Origin: Flavobacteriales bacterium UBA4422
Lineage (GTDB): Bacteria; Bacteroidota; Bacteroidia; Flavobacteriales_G; Salibacteraceae
Direction of reading: 5' to 3'
DNA: 64,000 bases
NCBI GenBank assembly: GCA_002389645.1
Contig: DGQE01000007.1
Coordinates: forward strand, 1 to 64,000
The position numbers and the translations under genes were made by a program. The notes under the pieces are model-generated. The model saw nothing but the letters and a program-made list of their open reading frames with translations, did not search any database and was not told the origin of the DNA. Of the stretch, positions 34,400-45,700 are shown piece by piece (the first letter of the stretch is position 1; every line of letters begins with the position of its first letter).

Positions 34400-37129
34400 A
34401 TGAAAGGCCTGCATATTCTGATGTTATTGCTTGCACTGATGGCAGTGGCCTCTTCTTATGCTACTCATAACAGAGCGGGTGAAATTATTTACTCTCGTGT
34501 CAATTCAACAAATCCATTTTTATATGAGATTTCGATTATTACCTACACCAAAACTGGTGGTCAAAGTGATGCTGCTGATCGGTGTGAATTGGAATTGTTC
34601 TTTGGCGATGGGTCGAATGCGGTAGTAAGTAGGGTCAATGGCCCTTTAAACCAGGGCTGCGATGCTGGGGTTGGAATTGGTGAAATGATAGCCACTCAAA
34701 CACGCTATAATGTTTACACTACAACACATGAGTTTCCTGGGGCAGGAACTTACAAGTTGAGTATGGAAGATCCGATGCGAAATGGTGGTGTTTTGAACAT
34801 CCCCAATTCCGATAACGTACCATTTTATCTGGAAAGTTATTTGACCATTGATATTGCAACAGGCGGTAATAGAGCTCCAACGCTTCAAAATCCACCGATT
34901 GATAATGGGTGTGTTGGGATACCTTTTTACCATAATCCAGGGGCGGTAGATATTGATGGCGATAGTTTAGTTTATTCTATAGTAGAAAGCAGATCATATA
35001 GTGGTCAGCAGATTTCAGGATATCAATATCCTGACAATATTGAGCCAGGGCTCAACAATGTGCTGTCTATAGATCCAAATACGGGCACTTTATCTTGGGC
35101 TTCTCCTCAAACTGCAGGTGAGTATAATGTTGCTATATTGATTGAAGAGTATCGAACCAATCCAAATAGTGGAGCAGTTTTTAAGGTGGGTTCAATTATG
35201 CGGGATATGCAAATTGATATTGGTAATTGCCCTCCAAATAATCCTCCGACTATTACGTTGGACGATAAAGCATGTGTAACGGCAGGGTCTCTGCTGGAAA
35301 GAACAGCTATAGCTGATGATCTAGAGGGTGATCGTTTAAAGTTTTCTGCGGTTGGGCTCCCCTTAGATCCAGGAAATGGCGGTTCGCTTGGGCCTGCTGA
35401 TAGCGCTTTTGGCTTTCCACCTATAGAATTAAGGTTTCAATGGCAGACCTCTTGTGATCATGTTAGAAATGCTCCATATTGGGTTTATTTCAAAGCAAAG
35501 GAAAATGAAGGTCTTTCATCTGATTTAGTGGTATTCAAAACACTTGAAATTGAAGTGAAATCCCCAGCAGTCACCATTACTTCTGTTGAGCCTGCTGGCA
35601 CAGCATTGAACTTGATCTGGACCAGAGCTCAATGCGATCATGCTTCAGGATATGATATTTATAGGTATAATGATAGTTTAGGCTATTCCGCACCAGAGTG
35701 CGTTACTGGTGTGCCAAGAGAATTAGGGTATGAATTGATAGCTGAGATTGATAATGTTGATCAATTGCAATTTGCAGACGATAATCAAGGAAAGGGTCTA
35801 ATACATGGGCAACGCTATTGTTATATAATAGTTACAAAATTTGGCGATGGGTCAGAAAGTTATCCATCCGAAGAAGGTTGTGGTAAATTGATCAGAGACG
35901 TACCGATTCTTAACATGGTGTCTGTGAATAATACCGATTTTCAGTCGGGAAGCGACAGCATTGCATGGTACAAGCCAATTGAGATGAAGCTAGATGTTTT
36001 TGGCCCACCTTATCAATACAGATTATCTAGAGCAGAAAGTCAAAATGGCGATTATGAAGAAGTCTATTTGAGCCCAGAAGCCAGTGACCCCTTTGCGTTG
36101 GATACTATGTTTGTAGATGAGGGGCTTAACACTCTGGAGAAGCAATACTATTATTCTATCGAAATGCTGAGTGGTGAGGAAAAGGTTTCGATTGGAAATT
36201 CAGTTTCGGCAGCCTCAATCTATTTGACTTCAGAGCCAAGTGATAACAAGCTAACGTTGAGTTGGGATGTTGACGTTCCCTGGAAAAACCTTCAATACAT
36301 TATTTACCGATTTTCTAATAATCCTGATTCGCTGGATAGCTTCAGTATTTTGGATACTGTTTCCTCTACAACTTATGCAGATGAGCGATTGGCGAATACT
36401 TTTGAATATAGGTATTTTGTGAAGTCGATAGGGGAGTATACTGCTGCTGATTTAGATGGTGTTCTCATTAATAAATCTCAAATACATACAGGAATTCCTA
36501 TTGATAATGAGCCTCCTTGTATTCCACCAAACTTGCTGATTGAAGGAGACTGTGATCTAGAACAAACCTCTATTTCGTGGTCTAACCCAAACGAGTTTTG
36601 CGAAGACACAGATGATGTAGTGGGATACAGAGTATATTATGCTCCGTTCTTAGGCCAAGAGCTCTCGCTGTTAGAAGAGATTTTCGACCCGGATCAAACG
36701 GAATTTATCAAACAAAGTGAAGGGTCTATAGCGGGGTGTTATGCTTTAGTGGCGATAGATAGCTTTAATAATGAGAGTTCTAGGGATAAATCACTTTGTG
36801 TAGATAATTGCCCGCTTTATGAGTTGCCTAACGTATTCAGTCCTGGAAGCGATGGGATTAACGACCTCTTTATTCCTTTTCCCTATAAGTTTGTCGAGAG
36901 TATAGACATAACGATTTATAATCGTTGGGGTGCTGAAGTTTTTTCTACTCAAGACCCAGACATCAATTGGGATGGAACAGCGGAAAGATCTGGAAAGCCA
37001 GTGCCTTCAGGAGTGTATTTTCACGTCTGTCAAGTCAATGAAATTCGTCTCACCGGAATTGAAACAAGAGAGCTAAAAGGTGTTGTTCATTTGATTAGAG
37101 AAGGTGAAGACGGTCAGCCAGCTTATTAA
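34400..37129 (+). CDS. Secreted protein with fibronectin-like modules and T9SS type B (gliding-associated) C-terminal domain
   Basis: The 909-residue protein begins with a signal peptide (MKGLHILMLLLALMAVASSYA). The middle is a run of beta-sandwich domains: a first domain starting ATHNRAGEIIYS (typical of large flavobacterial surface proteins), then fibronectin III-like modules with YDIYRYNDS, YRLSRAESQNGDYEEV and YIIYRFSNN strands. The tail LPNVFSPGSDGINDLFIP to the end is the T9SS type B domain (gliding motility-associated, TIGR04131/CHU_C type). Likely a surface adhesin or matrix protein; no enzymatic motif seen. The ATG at 34400 starts the signal peptide; the open frame continues upstream. 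It is 8 nt before ribE, so read-through transcription is likely. Confidence 0.85.
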   Translation: MKGLHILMLLLALMAVASSYATHNRAGEIIYSRVNSTNPFLYEISIITYTKTGGQSDAADRCELELFFGDGSNAVVSRVNGPLNQGCDAGVGIGEMIATQTRYNVYTTTHEFPGAGTYKLSMEDPMRNGGVLNIPNSDNVPFYLESYLTIDIATGGNRAPTLQNPPIDNGCVGIPFYHNPGAVDIDGDSLVYSIVESRSYSGQQISGYQYPDNIEPGLNNVLSIDPNTGTLSWASPQTAGEYNVAILIEEYRTNPNSGAVFKVGSIMRDMQIDIGNCPPNNPPTITLDDKACVTAGSLLERTAIADDLEGDRLKFSAVGLPLDPGNGGSLGPADSAFGFPPIELRFQWQTSCDHVRNAPYWVYFKAKENEGLSSDLVVFKTLEIEVKSPAVTITSVEPAGTALNLIWTRAQCDHASGYDIYRYNDSLGYSAPECVTGVPRELGYELIAEIDNVDQLQFADDNQGKGLIHGQRYCYIIVTKFGDGSESYPSEEGCGKLIRDVPILNMVSVNNTDFQSGSDSIAWYKPIEMKLDVFGPPYQYRLSRAESQNGDYEEVYLSPEASDPFALDTMFVDEGLNTLEKQYYYSIEMLSGEEKVSIGNSVSAASIYLTSEPSDNKLTLSWDVDVPWKNLQYIIYRFSNNPDSLDSFSILDTVSSTTYADERLANTFEYRYFVKSIGEYTAADLDGVLINKSQIHTGIPIDNEPPCIPPNLLIEGDCDLEQTSISWSNPNEFCEDTDDVVGYRVYYAPFLGQELSLLEEIFDPDQTEFIKQSEGSIAGCYALVAIDSFNNESSRDKSLCVDNCPLYELPNVFSPGSDGINDLFIPFPYKFVESIDITIYNRWGAEVFSTQDPDINWDGTAERSGKPVPSGVYFHVCQVNEIRLTGIETRELKGVVHLIREGEDGQPAY

Positions 37130-37137
37130 AGAAATAG

Positions 37138-37731
37138 ATGTTTACAGGAATTATTGAAGCCTTAGGGCGAATTGAAAGAATGGAAAAGGAAGGGTCTAAC
37201 GTTCACTTTTGGGTGTCTGCTCCATTTCATGAGGAGTTAAAGGTTGATCAAAGTGTTGCGCATAATGGTGTTTGTTTAACGATCGTTGAGCTAAAGAATC
37301 AAATGCATAAAGTTACTGCGATTGATGAAACCCTCAAAAAAACAAGTCTTGTTAAATGGATAGAGGGTTCTTATGTCAATTTGGAAAGGTGCCTATCTGC
37401 GTCAGGAAGGTTTGATGGTCATATTGTTCAAGGGCATGTAGATCAAACTGCTAAGGTTGTTTCCATCGAAGAGGTTGGTGGTTCATGGAATTTTCGTTTA
37501 GAATTTGATCAGCCAGAAAATGCGCTTGTTGTCTCTAAAGGAAGTGTTTCCATTAATGGGGTTAGTCTTACTGTGGTTGAGGCATCGCAGCAATATTGCT
37601 CGGTTTCGATCATTCCATTTACATATGAACATACCACGTTTATGTATTTAAAGGAAGGAGATAAAGTCAATATTGAGTTTGATATTTTAGGTAAATATGT
37701 GCTCGAAGCTCAAAGACGCCTTCAAGGTTAA
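37138..37731 (+). CDS. ribE: Riboflavin synthase alpha chain
   Basis: Dismutates two 6,7-dimethyl-8-ribityllumazine molecules to riboflavin. The protein (197 residues) has two lumazine-binding repeats: MFTGIIEALG at the start, and GHIVQGHVD linking to the second, ending with KVNIEFDILGKYV. No other rib genes are next to it. Confidence 0.96.
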   Translation: MFTGIIEALGRIERMEKEGSNVHFWVSAPFHEELKVDQSVAHNGVCLTIVELKNQMHKVTAIDETLKKTSLVKWIEGSYVNLERCLSASGRFDGHIVQGHVDQTAKVVSIEEVGGSWNFRLEFDQPENALVVSKGSVSINGVSLTVVEASQQYCSVSIIPFTYEHTTFMYLKEGDKVNIEFDILGKYVLEAQRRLQG

Positions 37732-37785
37732 ATTCATTTGAAAGCGGACTAGAATAGATTCTCTTTTTCAGCCTTAAAATTCATG

Positions 37786-37793
37786 TATTTTCG
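37786..37793 (+). promoter_or_regulatory. Near-consensus -7 element (TATTTTCG) before lepA
   Basis: Matches TAnnTTTG except for one base and is followed by CAGCC, 18 nt before the lepA ATG at 37812. Weak. Confidence 0.3.
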
Positions 37794-37811
37794 CAGCCAA
37801 TTTTTTAGTGC

Positions 37812-39599
37812 ATGAAGCACATTAGAAACTTCTGTATAATAGCCCATATAGATCACGGCAAGAGCACTCTTGCTGATAGATTGTTGCAAATCACTGGAAC
37901 GGTAAGTGACAGGGATTCCAAAGATCAAATATTGGATGACATGGATCTCGAGAGAGAACGCGGCATTACAATAAAGAGTCATGCCATTCAAATGGATTAT
38001 CCTTTAAATGGCGAGAACTATGTTCTAAACCTGATTGACACTCCCGGCCATGTTGATTTTTCATATGAAGTTTCTAGAGCAATTGCCGCCTGTGAAGGGG
38101 CGTTACTTTTAGTAGATGCAACCCAAGGAATTGAGGCCCAAACTATATCCAACCTTTATTTAGCTATGGAGCATGATCTTGTGATCATTCCTGTCTTGAA
38201 TAAAATGGACTTGCCATCAGCCATGCCTGAAGAAGTGAAAGATCAAATGGTTGAGTTGCTAGGTTGTGATCGAGAAGACATTATTGGTGCCAGCGGAAAA
38301 ACTGGTGAAGGAGTTGCTGAATTGTTGGAGGCAATCGTTGAGAGAATTCCAGCACCTAAAGGAGATCCGAAAGCACCGTTACAGGCCTTGATTTTCGATA
38401 GCGTTTTTAACCCATTCAGAGGTGTTATTGCTTATTACAGGGTAATGAATGGAACACTACACGAAAAAGATTTGGTGAAATTCTATCACACTAACAAGAA
38501 ATATATTGGAGAGGAAATAGGTGTCTTGCGAATGAAGCCTGAAAAACGATTAGAAATTTCTGTCGGAAATGTGGGCTACATAATATCGGGGATCAAGCAA
38601 GCTAAGGAGATTAAAGTAGGGGATACGCTTACCCATTTTGAAAGCCCCTGCGAGACCGCGATAGATGGTTTTGAGAATGTTAAGCCAATGGTTTTTGCTG
38701 GAATTTATCCGGTAGAAACGGATGACTATGAAGAGTTACGTGATGCAATGGATAAGCTACAGTTGAATGATGCATCCCTGACCTTCGAGCCTGAATCCTC
38801 CGCTGCTCTTGGCTTCGGGTTTAGATGTGGATTCTTGGGCATGCTTCATATGGAGATTATTCAAGAGCGTTTAGAGCGTGAGTTTGACATGACGGTAATT
38901 ACTACAGTGCCAAACGTTTCATATTTCGCAACTACAACAGATCAGCAGCGGTTAGTTGTTAATAATCCATCCGATTTTCCCGACCCTTCGAGGTTAGAAT
39001 CTGTGGAAGAGCCATTTATTAATGCACAGATCATTACAAAGTCGGAATATGTGGGAGCAGTTATGAATTTGTGCATCGAGAAGCGTGGTGCACTCAAAAA
39101 TCAAGTCTATTTGACATCAGACCGTGTAGAAATGTCATTCGACATGCCACTGGCAGAGATTGTATTTGATTTTTACGACCGATTGAAGTCGATTTCGAAA
39201 GGTTACGCCTCTTTTGATTATCATCCGATTGGTTACCAAGTGTCTAATTTGGTAAAAATGGATATTCTTTTGAATGGAGATCAAGTGGATGCATTGAGCG
39301 CTTTAATTCACAAAGACAATGCCTTTAGTTTGGGAAAGAAAATTTGCATTAAGTTAAAGGAGTTGATCCCAAGACAGCAATTTGAAATTGCAATTCAAGC
39401 AGGTATTGGAGCTAAGATTGTGGCTCGTGAAACGGTGAAAGCTTTGCGTAAAGACGTGACAGCCAAGTGTTACGGGGGAGATATCAGCAGAAAACGAAAA
39501 CTCCTTGAAAAGCAGAAGAAAGGAAAGAAAAAGATGAAGCAAATAGGTAATGTGGAGATTCCTCAACAGGCATTTTTGGCTGTTTTAAAGCTTGACTAG
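37812..39599 (+). CDS. lepA: Elongation factor 4 (LepA)
   Basis: Ribosomal GTPase involved in translation fidelity or initiation. Full-length (595 residues) with IAHIDHGKSTLADRL, the switch RERGITIKSHA, DTPGHVDF, NKMDLPSA, and the LepA-specific C-terminal region ending AFLAVLKLD. Length and motifs normal. Confidence 0.97.
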   Translation: MKHIRNFCIIAHIDHGKSTLADRLLQITGTVSDRDSKDQILDDMDLERERGITIKSHAIQMDYPLNGENYVLNLIDTPGHVDFSYEVSRAIAACEGALLLVDATQGIEAQTISNLYLAMEHDLVIIPVLNKMDLPSAMPEEVKDQMVELLGCDREDIIGASGKTGEGVAELLEAIVERIPAPKGDPKAPLQALIFDSVFNPFRGVIAYYRVMNGTLHEKDLVKFYHTNKKYIGEEIGVLRMKPEKRLEISVGNVGYIISGIKQAKEIKVGDTLTHFESPCETAIDGFENVKPMVFAGIYPVETDDYEELRDAMDKLQLNDASLTFEPESSAALGFGFRCGFLGMLHMEIIQERLEREFDMTVITTVPNVSYFATTTDQQRLVVNNPSDFPDPSRLESVEEPFINAQIITKSEYVGAVMNLCIEKRGALKNQVYLTSDRVEMSFDMPLAEIVFDFYDRLKSISKGYASFDYHPIGYQVSNLVKMDILLNGDQVDALSALIHKDNAFSLGKKICIKLKELIPRQQFEIAIQAGIGAKIVARETVKALRKDVTAKCYGGDISRKRKLLEKQKKGKKKMKQIGNVEIPQQAFLAVLKLD

Positions 39600-39733
39600 A
39601 CTTTTTTCGTTTTTTCTTTTGGAATTCAATCAATTAAAAATTTATCGCTTTACCCAACCCTCGAGCCAAATTCTGCGTGAATCACCTTGATTATGCGGAA
39701 CCAGCGCATTTTCCATTTAAATTTGGGTTTGAA

Positions 39734-42700
39734 ATGAAACTTACTATGCACCTATTTACTCGATTTTTTGCAATCGCTGCTATTGCCTTGTTCAGCACAC
39801 TGATAAGTTCTGCCGATATCAAGGCACAGTCCGTTAGCATAGCGAGTGTAGATATTGTGAATGAATCTTGCTCTGGATTAGCAGATGGTCAAATCACAAT
39901 CAATAATGCAGGTGGTACAGGACCATTTGGCCACTATATAGTATTTTTTAATGGCGTATCTCTTGATACCATTACTCAAACTTCGAATGTATTCGCCAAT
40001 TTAGCTGCCACTAATTATGACGTTTATGTTGTTGATAGCAATGACCTTTCGAAGGATTCAGTTTTATCTATCATCGTTTTACCAGGAACAAACTTTATCC
40101 TTGCTAATTTTTCTAATATTCTATCGGCTTGTGATACTGCCTGTAATGGTCGCGCGCGTGCTCAAACTTTCGGAGGAACGAATCCTAAGACCTACTTGTG
40201 GGACGATGGCACCTTGCTGTTAAATCTCCAGAACAATGCACTGTGTGGAGGAGTTAGAACTGTTACTGTTACCGAGGCAGGTGGTTGTCAAGCGATTGAC
40301 TCGGTGGTCATAGCAGATGCACCTGCAATTTATGCGACCGTTGACTCCACTTTTGATGCATCGTGCAATGGGGCGAATGATGGTCGGGCATATTTTTCAC
40401 CTCATGGAGGTTACGGGCCATCTACATCTACCGCTTCTTACATCATTGATCAAACCGAGAATGTATATGAGCCATATCCGTTTGTTTATTCGGGCGCTAC
40501 TGTTTTCACTGCGGCAAACTTTACAGCATTTGGAATAGGTTTCCCAGGTGGTGATGAAGGTTTAACTCCGACTATAAATCTTGGATTTTCATTTGAATTT
40601 TTTGGCAACAGTTTTTCGCAAATTAGGGTTCATTCAAATGGCTTCGTAACCTTTGATATTGCCAATCCTGCAACCACTGTTAATTTTAATCAAACGGCCA
40701 TCCCGAATGCTGCATATCCAAACAATTGGATTGGCTTATGGGAAGACCTGGATTTAACAGCTGGAGGTTCAGTTCAAACCTACGCTATAGGCTCTGGCGC
40801 CCAGCAAGCGTTTGTCATCAATTTTGTTGATGTGCCTCGTTTTGCAAATAATGCTCAAACCGAAACGTATCAAATTGTATTGTACGAAACATCCAATATC
40901 ATTCAGATCTTTTCTGAAAGTGTAACTGGAACAGGAATGGTTCAGGGTATTGAGAATGGAACAGGAACTTCAGGGTTTTTTGTAGCAGGCAGGAACAATG
41001 CCAACTTTACATTAGCGAACGATTATGTGGCGTTCATTCCTGAAACGCAAAACTTTACTTACAGTTGGTCATCGATTGGTTCTGGAACTTCTGCGACCAA
41101 TTTGACTGCAGGAAATTACACTGTTACAATAACTGATGCCAGAACTTGTGGTGATACAGTTCAGTTTACCATTGCAGAGCCTTCTCCAATTGTTATTGAT
41201 ACAGTCATCACACAACCTTCATGTGCTGGGAATGCTGACGGAGCAATCACCGCTTCGGCTACCGGATCCAATGGAGGGCCATTTACCTTTGCATGGAGTA
41301 CAGGGGCAAACACGGCCACAATTACGAATCTCACGGCAGGTTCATATACAGTTACTGCGACAGATGTGGCAGGGTGTACAAATACCTTAACTGTAATCTT
41401 GACCGACCCAGTAGCAGTTGTTGCTTCGATTAATCTTGATAATGATGTTAGCTGCTTTGGTGGTGCAGACGGTCAGTTGACAGCAAATGGTGCTGGCGGT
41501 TCTCCAGGATACACTTTCCTGTGGAGTACGGGTTCTACGAACCAAACAATTTCGTCTTTAGTTGCTGGAAATTATACCGTCACAGTAACCGATATAAATG
41601 GTTGTACAGATGTCATCTCTCAGTTGGTTTCTCAGCCATTAACATTGGTGAACGTCACTGTTTCATCGACAGGGGTGAGCTGTATTGGAGGAAATGATGG
41701 AACTGCTACCGCAAATAATGCTACAGGCGGAACACCCGGTTACACTTACGTATGGAATACTGGTGCAACTACACAAACAATCAATAACCTTACAGCAGGT
41801 ACATACATTGTGACAGCCACCGATGCAAATGGTTGTACCGATACAGCGCATGCTGTTGTTGGACAGCCAGCTACTGGGATTAGCGTTTCCATCAATTCTG
41901 TAACAGATGCTTCTTGTAATGGATCTACAGATGGCGGTATTGTTTGCGATATTCCTGTCGGGGGAACTCCACCGTACACGTTCGTTTGGTCAGACGGATC
42001 AACATCACAAAATCTCACCAATGTAGGTTCAGGCGCCTACACAGTAACTGCAACTGATGCGCTGGGTTGCTCGGATACTGCTTCAGCTTTTGTAGACGAA
42101 CCGGCAATTCTGGTCGTAGATACAACTTCAACGACTCAACCAACGTGTGCTGGAAGTACCAATGGGTCGATTACAGTTGCGGCAACCGGTGGAACTGCTC
42201 CGGTTACATTTTTATGGAATACGGGCTCAACAGCCGCTACTATTAATGGGTTAACTGCAGGAACGTATACGGTTACAGCAACTGACAACAATTCATGTCA
42301 AGCCATCGACAGTGTTATTATTACCGATGGAGTTGGAGTGATTGCAGATGTTTCTACGTTCGACCCGACCTGTGCTGGCGAAACGTCTGGTTCTGCCATA
42401 GGCGGTGTTATTGGTGGCACTGGAACATTACCATTCAGTTATTCATGGTCAACAGGAGCTACGTCTCAGTTTGTATTTGGATTGACAGCTGGAACTTATA
42501 CATTGACCGTTACTGATGGGGCAGGTTGTCAAGACGACACAACTTTTTCACTCATTGACCCAGCAGCAATAGCTTTATCAATAATCGATTCGATTAATCC
42601 ATCATGTGCTAATAATGATGGGTCTACTGAAGCTCTTGCCACTGGAGGCTCAGGTGCTTTAACCTACGCCTGGAGTAATGGTGGAACTTCTGCTTTGATT

Positions 42701-45700
42701 TCGTCTCTTCCAGCAGGAACATACATCGTAACGGCAACGGATGCAAATGGTTGTTCGGACAGTGCTGCCGTGGTTCTTGAACCTGCTCCTACTATTACTG
42801 CCAATGGAGTGCTCGTAGCCAATGAAAGTTGCGTCACCAATGACGGGTCTGCTTCAGTTACTGTAGTTGGAGGGACCACTCCTTTCATTTTTGCTTGGAC
42901 AGGAGGAGGAAACACTCAAACAATATCTAACTTGACTGCAGGAACGTACATTGCCACAGTTACTGATGCGAATAATTGTTCCGACACAGCTCAAGTTATT
43001 GTTGCAGATTCATGCTCCTGCAACTGGACCGCGTCTGGCGTTTTGGTGAATGATGCGCTTTGTAATGGAGAAAGCAGCGGAGCGGCAACAACAACCAACA
43101 CAGGTGCAACTGCTCCCCTCACTTATTTGTGGTCGAATGGAAGTACCAATGATTCATTGATAAATGTGCCAGCTGGAACGTACACGGTGACAATTACCGA
43201 TGCGAATGGCTGTACAGACACTGCTTCAGTAGTAATAGATGAGCCAACTGTGCTTTCTGCAACGGTCTATTCTCCGCCAGTTATTCCCGGGTTCACCTAT
43301 ATAGGTGAGAATGGCAATGAGTTTATTTATTATCATGCGGCAAGTCAAACCTGGACCGCTGCACGCGCTACGGCATTGGCTGCTGGTGGAGATCTTATTG
43401 TAATTAGTGATGCTATTGACCAAGCTTATTACAGCTCCGTATTACCTGGAAATAGCTGGATCGGCCTTACAGATGAAGTAGTTGAAGGAACGTATGTTTG
43501 GGTTGATGGCACGGTTGCCACTTATTTCAATTGGAATGCTGGTGAGCCGAACAACTTCGGAGGAGATGAAGACTATATCCACTTTACAGGAGCAAATGAT
43601 TTTTGGAACGATTTAGCTGGCTTCCAGGTTCGTCCGTTCGGTATGGTAATCGATAAGTCATCGTTAAACCTTAATAATGTAACATGTAACGGAGGTAATG
43701 ATGGTTCGGCTGTAATTACGGGTGCCGGAGGAACGTTGCCCTATACATATGCGTGGAGCAATGGCGCTACAACAGATACGATCACAGCACTGACTGCTGG
43801 AACATACATAGGTACGATCACCGATAATAATGGGTGTACAGCTATTGATACTGCAATTATTTCAGAGCCTGCGCCAATTGTGTTTAATGGCTTCACAGGA
43901 ATAACAAACCCAAGTTGTGACGATGCTTGCGATGGAGCAGTAACGGCTTCCGCAACTGGTGGTGTTTCGCCTTTGACATACGCTTGGAGCTCTGGGTCAA
44001 CATCTGCTGCTGCTACTTCACTTTGTGGAGGCGGCCACACGGTAACTATTACGGATGCTAATGGTTGTGATACAGTTCAAATGGTTGCCTTGGTTGAATC
44101 GCCAGTAATTTTTGCTGTAGTTGATAGCACTGACAGTGCTAGTTGTAATGGACTAGCTGATGGTGCCGCTTATCTTTCTGGCTATGGAGGTACAGTTGCT
44201 CCAACGAACACGTCCGAATACGTAATTGATCAAACAGAAGGCGCCTTTGAGCCCTATCCACAAGGACGTCCTTGGAATGCAGCCAACTACAAGGCGGTTA
44301 CATTACAAGAAGATGCAACTTCTGATACAATTAACATTTTTGGAGGGTCAAACTTCAGTTTCTTCGGAAATAACCATACTCACTTTATTATAAACTCTCA
44401 AGGATTTATAACGTTTGACTTATCAAATCCAAATAGTGGTCAAGTAAACGGTCAGTTTTCATTGCCAACAGCTATTCCAGATCCAGCAGCAAACACTCCA
44501 AGAGACTTTATTGCAGGTTATTGGGAAGATATGGATCCTTCAACGGGTGTAACGACATTAGAAACATACTTAGTGGGATCAGCTCCTAACAGAATTAGAG
44601 TTGTCAACTTTATTAACCTTGACCACTTTGCTGCTCCTTCTCCAAATATTTTATCTACGTTCCAAATTGTTCTTTATGAGACATCCAATATTATTCAGAT
44701 TCACTCTGAGTCATTGAATTCAGATGGAGATCCTTTGGTACAGGGTATTGAAAACTTTGCAGGTACGGAGGCTTATGCTGCTCCAGGAAGAAACTTGGCG
44801 AACTTCAATGCTTCGAATGACTATGTCGCCTTTATACCGAGAACACAAAACTTTAATTACACTTGGTCAAGTGTTGGAACAGGAGCTTCTTCTACCGTGC
44901 TGCCGGCCGGTAATTATACGGTGACTGTTGCTGATGGTATATGCAATGATGTGGTGAACTTCACTATTGATGAGCCAGCACCTGTGCTTGCATCAATCAC
45001 ATCCAGTGTCGCTCCTACTTGTTTTGGTGGCTCTGATGGTCAAGCCACTGTGGCTGCCTCTGGTGGCGATGCACCTTACACATTTCTTTGGACGAGCGGA
45101 GAAACCACGGCAACTGCCGTTGGTTTAAGCGCAGGATTGAACACGGTTACTGTTACTGATGCCAATGGGTGTACTCAAACGGCTAGTACAACATTGCCGA
45201 ATGGAGCTGCCATTAATGTTGGTCTTACTTCAACAAATAGCTTTTGCTTTGTATGCACAGGAACAGCAACTGCAACAGTTGCAGGGGCACTCGCTCCTTA
45301 TACGTACTCTTGGAGCACGGGAACAATAAATACAGGAGTATCTGCAACAAATCAGATTACATCTTTATGTTCAGGTCCATATGGCGTTACAGTTACAGAT
45401 GCCAATGGTTGTGCAGACTCAAACACAACAAGCGTTAGTGATAATTTCGTTCCAAACGTGACCATTACATCTACGCCCGCTTCGTGTGCAAATACTTGTG
45501 ATGGAACTGCAGATGCAAATTACACCTGCTTCTTTGGCTGTCAACCTTATCGTTGGTATAATGGTTTGGATACGACTAACCTTTTAGGAACTGGAGATTT
45601 AATCACAGGTCTTTGTCCAGGAACGTATTTAGGAAGACTCACTACTAACTTTGGCTGTGAGGCCTATGATACAGTAATTATCAACGCCCCGGCACCATTG

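Noticed and set aside
39677..39733. GTG start of the giant adhesin gene
   Set aside because: It adds 19 residues before a clean signal peptide starting at 39734.
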